NCBI RefSeq assembly: GCF_010686655.1
Contig: NZ_JAAGVY010000035.1
Coordinates: 1-52,319 of the forward strand
Reading direction: 5' to 3'
DNA: 52,319 nucleotides
Source of the DNA: Cryomorpha ignava
GTDB taxonomy: Bacteria > Bacteroidota > Bacteroidia > Flavobacteriales_D > Cryomorphaceae
Positions 23,713-32,372 of the stretch are shown here, one piece after another; within the stretch, counting starts at the first letter, position 1; each line of letters starts with the position of its first letter. The notes below the pieces were generated by a model. It ran no database searches. It was not told the origin of the DNA and saw only the letters and a list, made by a program, of their open reading frames with translations. Both the position numbers and the translations under genes were made by a program.

Positions 23713-24348
23713 TTATTCTTTTTTTCCGATTTCGAGAAATATGGATTTAATGGCATTAAATTTCACGAAAACATCTATACCCTGAAGTATATCCATATTT
23801 GCCCACAGACCACCAATGCTATATTTCCGAGCGCAATTTTCACTCAAAATCTCAATTGTATAAACGACTGGATGGCTTGTACTAAGACCGCGTAAATCAA
23901 TGATAGGACTAAGAGATTCGTAAGTGGGTTCTTCGAGAGTCAGGATATCGTTTTCAAGAAGTTGCGCTACCTTTCGTTTGAGTTTCCTTTTACTTAAACA
24001 ATTGATTTCATTGTCCAGAAAGAATGTTTCCATGCTTTTATGATTAGCATGATTTATGAACCCGCTATACAGAAAAGAGTTCCAATAATTTTTATTTTTA
24101 GGCTTGCGCAAAACGATCACTTCGTTGAGCAATCCGGTATGACCAGCCGCATAAGTCCAAAACCTTATCTCCAACTCTGTGTCGGTATAGTCGATTACAT
24201 TTAGACTGTCATAAATTGCAACCCAATCTGGGTCAACCCATTGGCGACCGTAAAATGTAAATGTTGAATCGCATTGAAAGTCCAAATTCTGGGCATTCAG
24301 TTGTGCAACTGAAATGATTGAAATCAAAACGAACCAATATTTAAACAT
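23713..24348 (-). CDS. Exported protein of unknown function
   Basis: This 211-residue protein has a signal peptide (FKYWFVLISIISVAQLNAQ) and no T9SS sorting domain. The mature part is mixed alpha/beta, with a Trp/Tyr-rich N-terminal region (FTFYGRQWVDPDWVAIYDSL) and a basic stretch (LSKRKLKRKVAQLLEND). No known motif is visible. It runs in the same direction as its neighbours but is about 200 bases from the next gene on its upstream side, so it is probably a single gene. Confidence 0.65.
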   Translation of the reverse strand: MFKYWFVLISIISVAQLNAQNLDFQCDSTFTFYGRQWVDPDWVAIYDSLNVIDYTDTELEIRFWTYAAGHTGLLNEVIVLRKPKNKNYWNSFLYSGFINHANHKSMETFFLDNEINCLSKRKLKRKVAQLLENDILTLEEPTYESLSPIIDLRGLSTSHPVVYTIEILSENCARKYSIGGLWANMDILQGIDVFVKFNAIKSIFLEIGKKE

Positions 24349-24547
24349 TCATCAATGTAAGATATTTTGTGTTGAAATGCATTTATCCCGAACTTTTAAG
24401 ATGCGAACTGCGATCTTTTAATATTTCAGAAAACTAGTTTGTACTGTTGAAAATTATTCCCTAAGCGTTCTGATAATGACAAGAGAATTGCCGTGCTATA
24501 TTCCAAGCCAGCAAAAGACCTATTGATCTTTCAGATTCTGGAATATT

Positions 24548-25843
24548 TCAAAACACCACAACTTTTTTAACCACAGCACCCTTATCTGTACTTATCCATA
24601 CAAAGTACAAGGATGGATCAAAAGATGAAAGATCAAGCGTAGTAGTTCCAGCGGGATACGATTTTATAACCCTTCCCGAATTGTCCAGAACCGTTATTTC
24701 CATTATAATGGAATTGCCAGCATTGGATAGCTGCACGATTGAATTTGCGGGATTGGGATAAATATCAATTGAATTATTCAATTCAATTTCTTTAACACCA
24801 ACGGTTATTGGTTCATTACTCCGCATCAATAGTCCGTTTTCGCCGGCTGCAAAAGCGGTTCCATTTGGCAGTATTGTAACTGTATTTATTGGTTTATCAG
24901 CGTTGTAATAGCTCCATTCGCTCCCATTCTGAACGAAAATAGCCCCATAAATTTCATTGCTTTGTGCTCCGGCCAGGCCAAGGCCATTCTCCAAAAATTC
25001 CATTGCCCTAAAATGTGGATAGAAAAATGTTGGGATCCAGGTAGGATCGACTTCAAAGGTAAGCCCATCATCCAGTGATTTATACATGCTATAATAAAGG
25101 TCGGAAGTGGCAGCATACCAAACGTTATTACCGGCATAGGCCACAGCTCCAACTCCTGTTGTATCCAAAAAAACGGTATCGGGCTCGTTCAATACATTTA
25201 TATTGATAAGAAGATTGCCATCTTCATGACCTAGGACGAAACGATTAGTGTTTGGATTTACATCCATGCTCGTATAGCCTTCACCGTTGCCAAAATAATC
25301 TTCTTCACTCATTCCAAAAGCAAAAGGTCCATCCAAGAAATAAGTGTAAGCTCCGCCACTACTGCAACTTTTACCAAATACAGTATGTTTGATGTAGCCA
25401 TTTCCATCGAATTGTGGAGTAATATTTAAACCTTTTGCATCACAAATTGGTGTGCCCGTTCCGAAATTTTCACTGTAGCTTTCACCATCGTCGGCAGTAA
25501 GTACCGTAAACAGGGGTTGTTTCCAGACCAATATTATTCCACTCTCAAGTTGTCCGAAGTCCGCTCCTACCTGACGATTGACCGCTACCAAGTCGCCATT
25601 TCCATCTTCGGCCTGGCCAATAGTTGGCACTTGTAAGTCCTGCCAGGTGGTTCCCCCATCCACGGTTTTTTTAAAGAGATAATCGTTACCAACCATATAT
25701 CCGGTATCCGCATCCAGAAAATGAATATCGTTAATCGTCTTGGTGGTTCCTGTATTTAAGGTTTCCCAGGTTAGGAATTGTGCGTGTGCTATGGATGCTA
25801 AGAGAAGCATTGTAACTATTAGGGTTGCGCTTTTAATTTTCAT
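24548..25843 (-). CDS. Secreted YCF48-like protein with T9SS sorting domain
   Basis: This 431-residue protein has a signal peptide (LIVTMLLLASIAHAQF) and YCF48/BNR-type repeats (IHFLDADTGYMVGNDYLFKK, TVDGGTTWQDL, YKSLDDGLTFEV, FAAGENGLLMRSNE). The C-terminal 80 residues (SIDIYPNPANSIVQL ... PSLYFVWISTDKGAVVKKVVVF in two blocks) are a type A T9SS sorting domain. It resembles the tandem pair at 5921-8543 in design. Its last about 33 codons also occur as a stray fragment at 3700-3802. Confidence 0.85.
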   Translation of the reverse strand: MKIKSATLIVTMLLLASIAHAQFLTWETLNTGTTKTINDIHFLDADTGYMVGNDYLFKKTVDGGTTWQDLQVPTIGQAEDGNGDLVAVNRQVGADFGQLESGIILVWKQPLFTVLTADDGESYSENFGTGTPICDAKGLNITPQFDGNGYIKHTVFGKSCSSGGAYTYFLDGPFAFGMSEEDYFGNGEGYTSMDVNPNTNRFVLGHEDGNLLININVLNEPDTVFLDTTGVGAVAYAGNNVWYAATSDLYYSMYKSLDDGLTFEVDPTWIPTFFYPHFRAMEFLENGLGLAGAQSNEIYGAIFVQNGSEWSYYNADKPINTVTILPNGTAFAAGENGLLMRSNEPITVGVKEIELNNSIDIYPNPANSIVQLSNAGNSIIMEITVLDNSGRVIKSYPAGTTTLDLSSFDPSLYFVWISTDKGAVVKKVVVF

Positions 25844-26102
25844 ATTGGTTGAATTATGAATAGATAGAGTAAATTTAGGGAAGTATTATTTTAATAAAAG
25901 AAACTTCTAAGTCTTAGAATTGTCCATTTTATCGCTTTCGCGAAAATCGCTAACAATTGCAAATGCTTAAACCTAACCATTTTTCAAGGCAATACAATTT
26001 TAAAAAAATCGTAATATAGGATTCTCAATTACAGACTCATAGACTTGATAGAACGAAAAGAAAAAGTGTCTGCAGGCCTATTTGGTTGCAAAATTTATAG
26101 CC

Positions 26103-26225
26103 AAATTTTCAAACCTTTAAAAGCTATCAAAAACTTCGCATTAAACATCTGGACTTTTTAATGGCTCAATAACGCAGATCTGGCACCTGAATTTGTTTAC
26201 TATCTTAGGAGTCTCCCCGAAATAA
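26103..26225 (+). pseudogene. DUF2442 remnant, copy 2
   Basis: Plus-strand DNA aligns with codons about 35-86 of the DUF2442 gene at 10123 (ATTTTC-AACC-TTAAAAG, then GGCACCTGAATTTGTTTAC), but frames shift and a TAA replaces a Trp codon (TGGACTTTTTAATGGCTC). The sequence after the stop (AATAAACTCGTC ... ACCAATCACTAAGAAC) recurs after the copies at 43809 and 47637. It lies next to the dead ATPase A start. The rest of 25844-26102 shows nothing. Confidence 0.8.
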
Positions 26226-26308
26226 ACTCGTCTTTTAAATTCAGGCTCATCAACCATCATAATAACCAATCACTAAGAACGAATCACTAAGAACCATTAA
26301 CGAATCAA

Positions 26309-26432
26309 AATGAACGAATTAACGTCAATTGGTTCAATCGATTGAACGAATTTACATTAATTCGTTCACAACGTGGAAATAAAGCCTTACCCCAGAATGC
26401 TTAATGTACAAATTGAAAAATATTTGAAAAAC
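26309..26432 (+). pseudogene. Remnant promoter, operator and 5' end of ATPase A
   Basis: About 120 bases match 8768-8890 with few changes: both palindromes (the second at 26342-26369), the GTGGAAAT start region and the first codons. The initiator ATG has become ATA (GAAATAAAGCC versus GAAATGAAGCC), and the similarity ends after about codon 16 (AAATTGAAAAATATTTGA). It is a dead 5' end of the A-type gene placed beside the intact ATPase B. Confidence 0.85.
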
Positions 26433-26533
26433 AGCTAGCGTTTTTCTGCGATAGCTCGACAAAATTTCTTTATTCAGAACATGTATTGATCCGATTGAAT
26501 GAGTCAATTCTTCAGTCGAAAGACTAAACTCCG

Positions 26534-27688
26534 CTATTTAGCCGATCCGTCCATCACCCAATCCAAATAGTTTTCGGAGTTAATTAATTCAAATTTTGAA
26601 TCTGGATAAGCGTTTTTCCATGCAATCGGTGCTTTAGCGTTGCGCTTCGGATTCCATTTGAATTCATAGCCGTGCAAGATTCCGCCGCGGTCTTCTATCC
26701 AGTCTATTTCCTGCTGATCATAAGTTCTCCAGAAAAAGTTATAAACCAACAATCTGCTGTATTTTTGATATTTAATACGTTCGCTAATGATGTAATTTTC
26801 CCAAAGTGCACCAATATCATTTCTCAACTCTATAGGGTTCATATTTCCAATCAGGATATTCCTTAGTCCATTATCGTAGAAATACCATTTTTTTCCTTTT
26901 ACTATTTCTTTTCTTAGGTTTCTGCTAAAGGCACTTACCGAATGTAAGATGTACACTTTAGAAAGCAAGTCTAAATACCTTTCGACGGTATTTTTACTCA
27001 TCGATAATTGCCGTCCTATTTCGTTGTACGAAACTTCGGATCCAATCTGAAATGCAATCAATCGAAGCAAATCAAAAATTTTATCTGAATTGCGAATGTT
27101 TTCAAATGACAATATGTCTTTTAGCAAATATGAATTTACAAGATCTTCCAGGTACTCCTGCTTTTCTTTTATATCAGGCAACTGAATAAGCTCGGGATAG
27201 CTCCCATAAATAAGCCTTTGATTCAAATTGGCCGCCTTATCTAGCGGGCTTTCAACTTGATTTAATTCTTCTTCCGAGAGTGCAAACAGCTTAAACGTTT
27301 TTTTTCTTCCAGTAAGTGGTTCGCCAGTAATTGTATTTATATCGAATGCTGATGATCCAGTAACCAGTACTTTGAGTCCTTCTATTTCATCAACCATTAA
27401 CTTCAGCACATTCCCGATTTCGGGTATTTTTTGTGCTTCATCTATAACGAGTAATTTATTACTTCCTAAAAGATTGAGATAATTTTGTGTACTTCTGTAT
27501 TCCAGTTTTTTTCTGACATCTGCATTTTCACCATTCAGCAATAAATACGGCTCGCTCATTTGCTGCAAAATCTGGTGAATAAGCACGGTCTTTCCCACCC
27601 GTCTGGGGCCAAGGAGTATTACTACCTTATTCGGGACAAGGCTTTTTAACACATCTTTTTCGATCGATCTTTTTACAATATAGTCCAT
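26534..27688 (-). CDS. AAA family ATPase with DUF4143 (copy B)
   Basis: 384 residues. Walker A LLGPRRVGKT (about 26-35), Walker B LLVIDEAQK (about 80-88), VTGSSAFD, a HTH-like segment (SYNEIGRQLSMSKNTVERYL) and the DUF4143 end with QQEIDWIEDRG ... GYEFKW. It is a clear paralogue of ATPase A at 8837-9982, and the two keep the same domain order and length. ATG 27688 is fixed by the operator palindrome ending 4 bases upstream. The promoter-operator and first codons are also found as a fragment at 8566-8616. Role unknown; possibly self-regulated through the palindrome. Confidence 0.88.
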   Translation of the reverse strand: MDYIVKRSIEKDVLKSLVPNKVVILLGPRRVGKTVLIHQILQQMSEPYLLLNGENADVRKKLEYRSTQNYLNLLGSNKLLVIDEAQKIPEIGNVLKLMVDEIEGLKVLVTGSSAFDINTITGEPLTGRKKTFKLFALSEEELNQVESPLDKAANLNQRLIYGSYPELIQLPDIKEKQEYLEDLVNSYLLKDILSFENIRNSDKIFDLLRLIAFQIGSEVSYNEIGRQLSMSKNTVERYLDLLSKVYILHSVSAFSRNLRKEIVKGKKWYFYDNGLRNILIGNMNPIELRNDIGALWENYIISERIKYQKYSRLLVYNFFWRTYDQQEIDWIEDRGGILHGYEFKWNPKRNAKAPIAWKNAYPDSKFELINSENYLDWVMDGSAK

Positions 27689-27692
27689 GTAT

Positions 27693-27718
27693 TGACCAAA
27701 TTTAGCTAAATTTAGTCA
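27693..27718. promoter_or_regulatory. Palindromic operator of ATPase B
   Basis: A 26-bp inverted repeat with arms TGACCAAATTTAG and CTAAATTTAGTCA has one mismatched pair. Read towards the gene it contains TAAATTTG, a -7 type promoter element, directly before the ATG. It shares its layout with the ATPase A operator at 8800-8827 but has GC instead of CG at the centre. Confidence 0.65.
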
Positions 27719-27754
27719 GAGTACTGACTATTTTTACAAAAAAATGGTTTTTCT

Positions 27755-27833
27755 GAAAATGTTTAGCCTAACACCTGGACTCTTGAATGGCCAAATGGCG
27801 CAGATTTAGCTCCCGAATTTCTTTACGATCTTA
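27755..27833 (+). pseudogene. DUF2442 remnant, copy 3
   Basis: About 80 bases align with codons 54-80 of DUF2442 (CTTGAATGGCCAAATGGCGC, then AGATTTAGCTCCCGAATTTC). The beginning and end are missing. It lies upstream of ATPase B, between its operator and the MITE-like element. Confidence 0.8.
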
Positions 27834-27863
27834 GGCGGTAATTCTTTCACCACTTTTGTCGAA

Positions 27864-28012
27864 TTAGAGTCTGTCAATACACTTAAGTGGTTGAGCCAGA
27901 AAGTTCGATAGCAACGCGCACGCAGTTCTAAAAATCAAGGAGTTGACTTTGGTCAATGACTGTTTTTAGAACAAGTGCAAGGCAGATATCGGACTTTATG
28001 GACAGACACTAA
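27864..28012. mobile_element. MITE-like palindromic element, copy 1
   Basis: About 149 bp begin TTAGAGTCTGTC and end GACAGACACTAA, terminal inverted repeats with one mismatch. AATTA occurs at both borders (27862-27866 and 28011-28015), a candidate target duplication. Most of the element is an imperfect palindrome, with a perfect inner stem GTTCTAAAAA (27925-27934) / TTTTTAGAAC (27963-27972) and a nested TTGAC/GTCAA. It abuts the stop codon of the DAHP synthase gene and may act as its transcription end. It has no coding capacity. Copy 2 is at 50374-50527. Confidence 0.75.
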
Positions 28013-29017
28013 TTATTTCACCACTTCTCGCAGCATGTCAATCTGCTCCACAAGATGCTCAAACTCTTCAAAATTCAATGTTTGCTGTCCATCCGAAAAG
28101 GCTTTTTCCGGTTCGTGGTGAATCTCCACAATGGCTCCGTCGGCTCCTGCTATCATTGACGCAAGTGTGATCCGCGACACGTGTTTTCTGATTCCGATTC
28201 CGTGGGAAGGATCGGCGATAACCGGCAGGTGGCTCTTCTCTTTCAAAATGGGAATGGCATTGATATCAAAAGTATTGCGGTAGGCGCTTTCGAAAGTGCG
28301 AATGCCGCGCTCGCAAAGCATCAACCGCTCATTTCCGGCAGAGAATACGTACTCCGCAGATTGGAGTAGCTCGTCGATTGAGCCAGAAATTCCGCGTTTT
28401 ATGAGAACGGCTTTGTCCACTTCACCCAGCGCATCGAGCAGATTAAAATTCTGGGTGTTTCTGGCGCCGACCTGAAATATGTCTACGTAATCAAACATTT
28501 CTTCAATTTGCGAAACCTGCATTACTTCTGTGATAATTTTAATGCCTTTGCTACGGCAGATTTCGTAGAACGATTTTAAGCCTTCAATCCCCATTCCGCG
28601 AAAAGCGTAAGGCGAGCTCCGCGGTTTGAATACACCCCCACGCATTATTTTCACGCCGCTCTTTACGAGCTGATCAGCAATTTTCTCTATTTGATCTTCT
28701 CCTTCTATGGAGCAGGGGCCGGCCATCAACGTGAAATTATTCTCGCCTATCACCACTCCGTCGCCAAGGTCGATCTCGGTAGCCCTTAATTTCCATTTCC
28801 GGGATACGAGTTTATAGGCATCTGTAACGCGGTGAACATCGGCCACACCGGCCATTTTTCCGATTGTTCGGATGTCAATTTCCTTGTTGACAATGGCCAC
28901 CAGATAATGGTTGTACTGGGTATGAATATCTACCGCCTGAATTCCGTTTCCGGTAAGTTTGGCTTCAATATCGAGCCGTTCTGAAGTGGCAATGTCTTTT
29001 TTTAGCTGAATAATCAT
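28013..29017 (-). CDS. 3-deoxy-7-phosphoheptulonate (DAHP) synthase
   Basis: This 334-residue enzyme catalyses the first step of the shikimate pathway (PEP + erythrose 4-phosphate). An N-terminal ferredoxin-like regulatory domain (about 1-75, [20 protein letters not shown]) precedes the KDO8P-synthase-like barrel: FTLMAGPCSIEGEDQI, MRGGVFKPRSSPYAFRG, EVMQVSQIEEMFDYVDIFQVG split over two strands, LIKRG, PVIADPSHGIG and HHEPEKAFSDGQQ. This is the class with the FL domain (Thermotoga-like), often feedback-regulated by Tyr/Phe. It is the last gene of the trp operon and overlaps trpA by 4 bases, feeding chorismate into the pathway above it. Confidence 0.93.
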   Translation of the reverse strand: MIIQLKKDIATSERLDIEAKLTGNGIQAVDIHTQYNHYLVAIVNKEIDIRTIGKMAGVADVHRVTDAYKLVSRKWKLRATEIDLGDGVVIGENNFTLMAGPCSIEGEDQIEKIADQLVKSGVKIMRGGVFKPRSSPYAFRGMGIEGLKSFYEICRSKGIKIITEVMQVSQIEEMFDYVDIFQVGARNTQNFNLLDALGEVDKAVLIKRGISGSIDELLQSAEYVFSAGNERLMLCERGIRTFESAYRNTFDINAIPILKEKSHLPVIADPSHGIGIRKHVSRITLASMIAGADGAIVEIHHEPEKAFSDGQQTLNFEEFEHLVEQIDMLREVVK

Positions 29018-29784
29018 GGTTTAATCTTTTTGTAAAATTTTTGTATCGAATCTGCCGAAGTTCCTTCTTTGCTAAGATGGTTGATAAATGCACTTCCTAT
29101 AATCGCTCCATTGCTATAGCTGCATGCATTATCGAAGCTTTGCTGGTCGTGAATACCAAAACCGATGAGTCTCGGATTGCGCAGTTCCATTTTTTCGATT
29201 CGCTCGAAATAGCCCTTTTGCAGATCCATTGCTTTATTGCTTCCGGTGATGCTGTTTGACGATACCATATAAATAAATCCATCGGAGTTGACGTCGATTT
29301 CGGCGATGCGGCTATCGGTGGTCTCGGGCGTAATGAGCAGAATATTTGAGAGCCCTTTTTTCCGGCAAAGCTGCTCCCAGTGTTCCTTGTAATATGGCAA
29401 CGGCATATCTGGAATAATGACGCCATCAATGCCAGTTCCCACGCATTTTTCAATAAATTGCTCTTCGCCAAATTGAAGGATGGGATTGAGATAGCCCATC
29501 AAAATAACCGGTATTTCGGTAGAAGAACGCAGGTCTTTGAGCTGTTCAAATAAGACCTTTACAGACATTCCATTCTGTATCGCTTTCTGACCGCTTTCCT
29601 GAATTACAGGCCCATCCGCAAGCGGATCTGAAAAGGGCATTCCAAGCTCTATCAAATCAACACCCGCTGCGTCGAGATGGCGAATTATTTGAGTGGTATC
29701 GTCAAGTGACGGGTAGCCGGCAGTAAAGTAAATCGAGAGAATGTTTTCCTTTTTTCTGCCGAATAGGTTGTGAATTCTATTCAT
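29014..29784 (-). CDS. trpA: Tryptophan synthase alpha subunit
   Basis: 256 residues. It cleaves indole-3-glycerol phosphate to indole. Signatures: [32 protein letters not shown] (the catalytic Glu in [11 protein letters not shown]) and the later catalytic Asp in [12 protein letters not shown], the phosphate-binding SSNSITGSN, and [11 protein letters not shown] near the end. Normal length. It overlaps trpB by 4 bases and the DAHP synthase gene by 4 bases; the subunit pairs with TrpB. Confidence 0.96.
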   Translation of the reverse strand: MNRIHNLFGRKKENILSIYFTAGYPSLDDTTQIIRHLDAAGVDLIELGMPFSDPLADGPVIQESGQKAIQNGMSVKVLFEQLKDLRSSTEIPVILMGYLNPILQFGEEQFIEKCVGTGIDGVIIPDMPLPYYKEHWEQLCRKKGLSNILLITPETTDSRIAEIDVNSDGFIYMVSSNSITGSNKAMDLQKGYFERIEKMELRNPRLIGFGIHDQQSFDNACSYSNGAIIGSAFINHLSKEGTSADSIQKFYKKIKP

Positions 29785-30965
29785 AATTCGAAGTGTTTTT
29801 TGTAGGTCATCATATCCTTGTCGCCCCTTCCAGAAAGGTTTACCACCACCACGTCGTCTTTCCGGAGTTTCATTTTTGGCAGATATGCCAGCGCATGTGC
29901 CGACTCGAGTGCGGGAATAATACCGTCTTTTCGCGAAAGCTGAAAGGCTGCATCCAGCGCTTCGGCATCTGTCACGCTCACCACCTGCGCCCTGCCGGTG
30001 TCGTGAAGATACGCGTGCACCGGCCCAATTCCGGGGTAGTCGAGCCCCGCCGATATCGAGTGCGGTTCTGTGATTTGACCGTCGTCGGTCTGTATCAGGT
30101 AGGTTTTACTTCCGTGAATGATGCCCTTGCGACCGAGCGCTATGGTGGCGGCAGTTCTTCCGCTGTGCACTCCTTCGCCCCCGGCTTCCACGGCTATAAG
30201 TTTCGTTTTTCCATTGTCGATAAAGTGGTAGAAAGCGCCGATGGCATTGCTTCCGCCGCCAAGGCAAGCCAAGATATAATCAGGTTCGCTGCTGCCTGTT
30301 TTCTCTTTTAATTGTGCCTTGATTTCTTCGCTTATCACCGATTGAAATTTTGAAACCATATCCGGATAGGGGTGCGGCCCCACGACAGAACCAATAATAT
30401 AATGCGTATCCACCGGATTGTTAATCCACTCGCGGATGGCTTCATTTGTGGCATCTTTTAGCGTGCGACTGCCGCTCGTTGCAGGCACCACCTTTGCGCC
30501 GAGCAACTTCATGCGCTCCACGTTTGGCATTTGCCTTTCAATGTCTACTTCGCCCATAAAAATGGTGCAGCCAATACCCATCAATGCGCAGGCTGTTGCT
30601 GTAGCCACTCCATGTTGCCCCGCTCCGGTTTCTGCTATAATGTGCTTCTTATTGAGTCGCTTCGCAAGCAGTATCTGGCCTACCGTATTGTTGATTTTAT
30701 GCGCGCCGGTATGGTTCAGGTCTTCTCTTTTCAGGTAGATCTGGGCATTGAATTCCGATGAGAGATTTGCGGAATAAAACAACGGTGTGGGCCGACCTAC
30801 ATAATCTTTGAGCAGGGCCCTGAACTCTTCCTGAAAACTATCCGAATGGATGATACTCCTGTATTCCCGTTGCAACTCGTCGACATTTGGGAAGAGCATT
30901 TCAGGGACAAAGGCACCGCCAAATTCTCCGTAAAAGCCCGCTTCTGTGGGATTAAATGATTGCAT
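29781..30965 (-). CDS. trpB: Tryptophan synthase beta subunit
   Basis: 394 residues; a PLP enzyme joining indole and serine. The PLP lysine is in [13 protein letters not shown] (Lys about residue 87), the phosphate loop is [10 protein letters not shown], and the start [19 protein letters not shown] and the GRPTPL motif are typical of TrpB1. Full length. It overlaps trpF (14 bases) and trpA (4 bases). No internal deletions. Confidence 0.97.
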   Translation of the reverse strand: MQSFNPTEAGFYGEFGGAFVPEMLFPNVDELQREYRSIIHSDSFQEEFRALLKDYVGRPTPLFYSANLSSEFNAQIYLKREDLNHTGAHKINNTVGQILLAKRLNKKHIIAETGAGQHGVATATACALMGIGCTIFMGEVDIERQMPNVERMKLLGAKVVPATSGSRTLKDATNEAIREWINNPVDTHYIIGSVVGPHPYPDMVSKFQSVISEEIKAQLKEKTGSSEPDYILACLGGGSNAIGAFYHFIDNGKTKLIAVEAGGEGVHSGRTAATIALGRKGIIHGSKTYLIQTDDGQITEPHSISAGLDYPGIGPVHAYLHDTGRAQVVSVTDAEALDAAFQLSRKDGIIPALESAHALAYLPKMKLRKDDVVVVNLSGRGDKDMMTYKKHFEL

Positions 30966-31587
30966 GCTTTCTGATGGTATTTAAAATCGTTTTTACTTTT
31001 TCGTAATCTTTCACACCCGGAGATGTTTCGAGCTTGCTGTTCAAATCATAGCCCGCCAGCATTGGATGTTGAATTTTCATGGATTGAGTGATATTTTCTA
31101 AACCCAGTCCACCGCTTAGCAGAAAAGGTGTACTACCGGTGTACTGTTCCAAAATAGACCAATTAAAAGATTTTCCGCTGCCGCCAAATCCTTCGACCTT
31201 CGTGTCGAAAAGAAAATAACTGCAAGTGCCGGCGTAAGCTTCGGTGACCGAAAAATCAAATGACCCGTCTATTGGGAAAGCCTTCATTATTTTGATATCA
31301 TTTTGCGCAAGCTCCTGGCAAAACGCAGGTGACTCATCTCCGTGAAGTTGTGCAAAGCCAAACCCGAATTTTCTGCAAATGGCCGTGACATTCTCCACAT
31401 TTTCATTCACAAAAACCCCAACCTTTTCGATCTCTGATGGAAGGCTGCTGAAGGCTTCAACAGAAAAATCCTTACCAACATAGCGCGGCGACTTTTCGTA
31501 AAAAATAAATCCCAGAAAATCCGGTTTCAAACCGGAAATAGCAGCGATGTTTTCCTTTTCCCTAAGTCCGCAAATCTTTGTCTTCAT
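30952..31587 (-). CDS. trpF: Phosphoribosylanthranilate isomerase
   Basis: 211 residues from ATG 31587, which overlaps the trpC stop as ATGA; an upstream in-frame ATG at 31617 would add ten residues inside trpC and is unlikely. The start K-T-K-I-C-G-L contains the catalytic Cys; [30 protein letters not shown] with the catalytic Asp, and [11 protein letters not shown] are all present. It catalyses the Amadori rearrangement of phosphoribosylanthranilate. A separate TrpF, not fused to TrpC, is the usual Bacteroidota arrangement. Confidence 0.95.
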   Translation of the reverse strand: MKTKICGLREKENIAAISGLKPDFLGFIFYEKSPRYVGKDFSVEAFSSLPSEIEKVGVFVNENVENVTAICRKFGFGFAQLHGDESPAFCQELAQNDIKIMKAFPIDGSFDFSVTEAYAGTCSYFLFDTKVEGFGGSGKSFNWSILEQYTGSTPFLLSGGLGLENITQSMKIQHPMLAGYDLNSKLETSPGVKDYEKVKTILNTIRKHAII

Positions 31588-32372
31588 CTCCGTAGTTCTT
31601 TCATAAGCTGACTGCATTTGGCCGCCGGATTGCTGTGTCTCATAAAATATTCACCGATAAGGAAACCATCAAATCCATTTGCCTTGAGCAGCTTTATGGT
31701 CGCAGCCGATTCTATTCCGCTCTCTGCTACTTTTACCATCGATTTGGGAAGCAATTCCGCCAGGCGCATGCTGTTTTCCACATCTACATCAAAGGTGCTC
31801 AAGTCGCGGTTGTTGATGCCCACCAAATCGGCACCGGAATTTGCAGCCATTTTTACTTCTTCTTCATTCTGGGTCTCCAGCAGCACTTCCATCCCGAGTT
31901 TTTGAGCGATTTCCCTGAATTCAATAATCGTTTTTTCATCCAGCATTTTCGCGATAAGCAGAATAGCATCTGCACCCATCGATTTTGATTCATAAATCTG
32001 ATAGGCATCCAAAATGAAATCCTTTCGGAGAATGGGGCAATAGTTGAACTTTCGGGCTGTGGGCAGGTCGTCGGGCTTGGCGCCGAAGAAATGTGTGTCG
32101 GTGAGCACCGAGAGCGCCGAAACGCCAGCCTGCATATAACCAAGGGTCACTTCTTCGACATTGGCGTACTTGTTTATATCGCCTTTCGATGGCGATTTGC
32201 GCTTAAATTCTGCAATGATTCCGGTTCTCTCGGGGTCGGTAATGTACTGTTTCAGAGACACGCAAGGACTGCCGAAATAGATGCTTTTTTCGAGTAATGG
32301 CAATGGATAAAGCGATTTCCGCTCTGCCACTTCTTTTATTTTGTGTGCTTTTATGGTTTCGAGTATGCTCAT
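31584..32372 (-). CDS. trpC: Indole-3-glycerol phosphate synthase
   Basis: 262 residues. Signatures: IIAEFKRKSPSKGDI (catalytic Glu/Lys), YMQAGVSALSVLTDTHFFG, PILRKDFILDAYQIYESK with the second catalytic Lys, EVLLETQNEEEV, VGINNRDLSTF, and KVAESGI/GFLIGEYFM. It closes the indole ring by decarboxylation. It overlaps trpD by 4 bases upstream and trpF by 4 bases downstream. Confidence 0.96.
   Translation of the reverse strand: MSILETIKAHKIKEVAERKSLYPLPLLEKSIYFGSPCVSLKQYITDPERTGIIAEFKRKSPSKGDINKYANVEEVTLGYMQAGVSALSVLTDTHFFGAKPDDLPTARKFNYCPILRKDFILDAYQIYESKSMGADAILLIAKMLDEKTIIEFREIAQKLGMEVLLETQNEEEVKMAANSGADLVGINNRDLSTFDVDVENSMRLAELLPKSMVKVAESGIESAATIKLLKANGFDGFLIGEYFMRHSNPAAKCSQLMKELRR

Noticed and set aside
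29793-30311. Long plus-strand frames across the trp operon
   Set aside because: They are antisense to trpB and neighbours, with no family content; higher local GC simply makes stops rarer.
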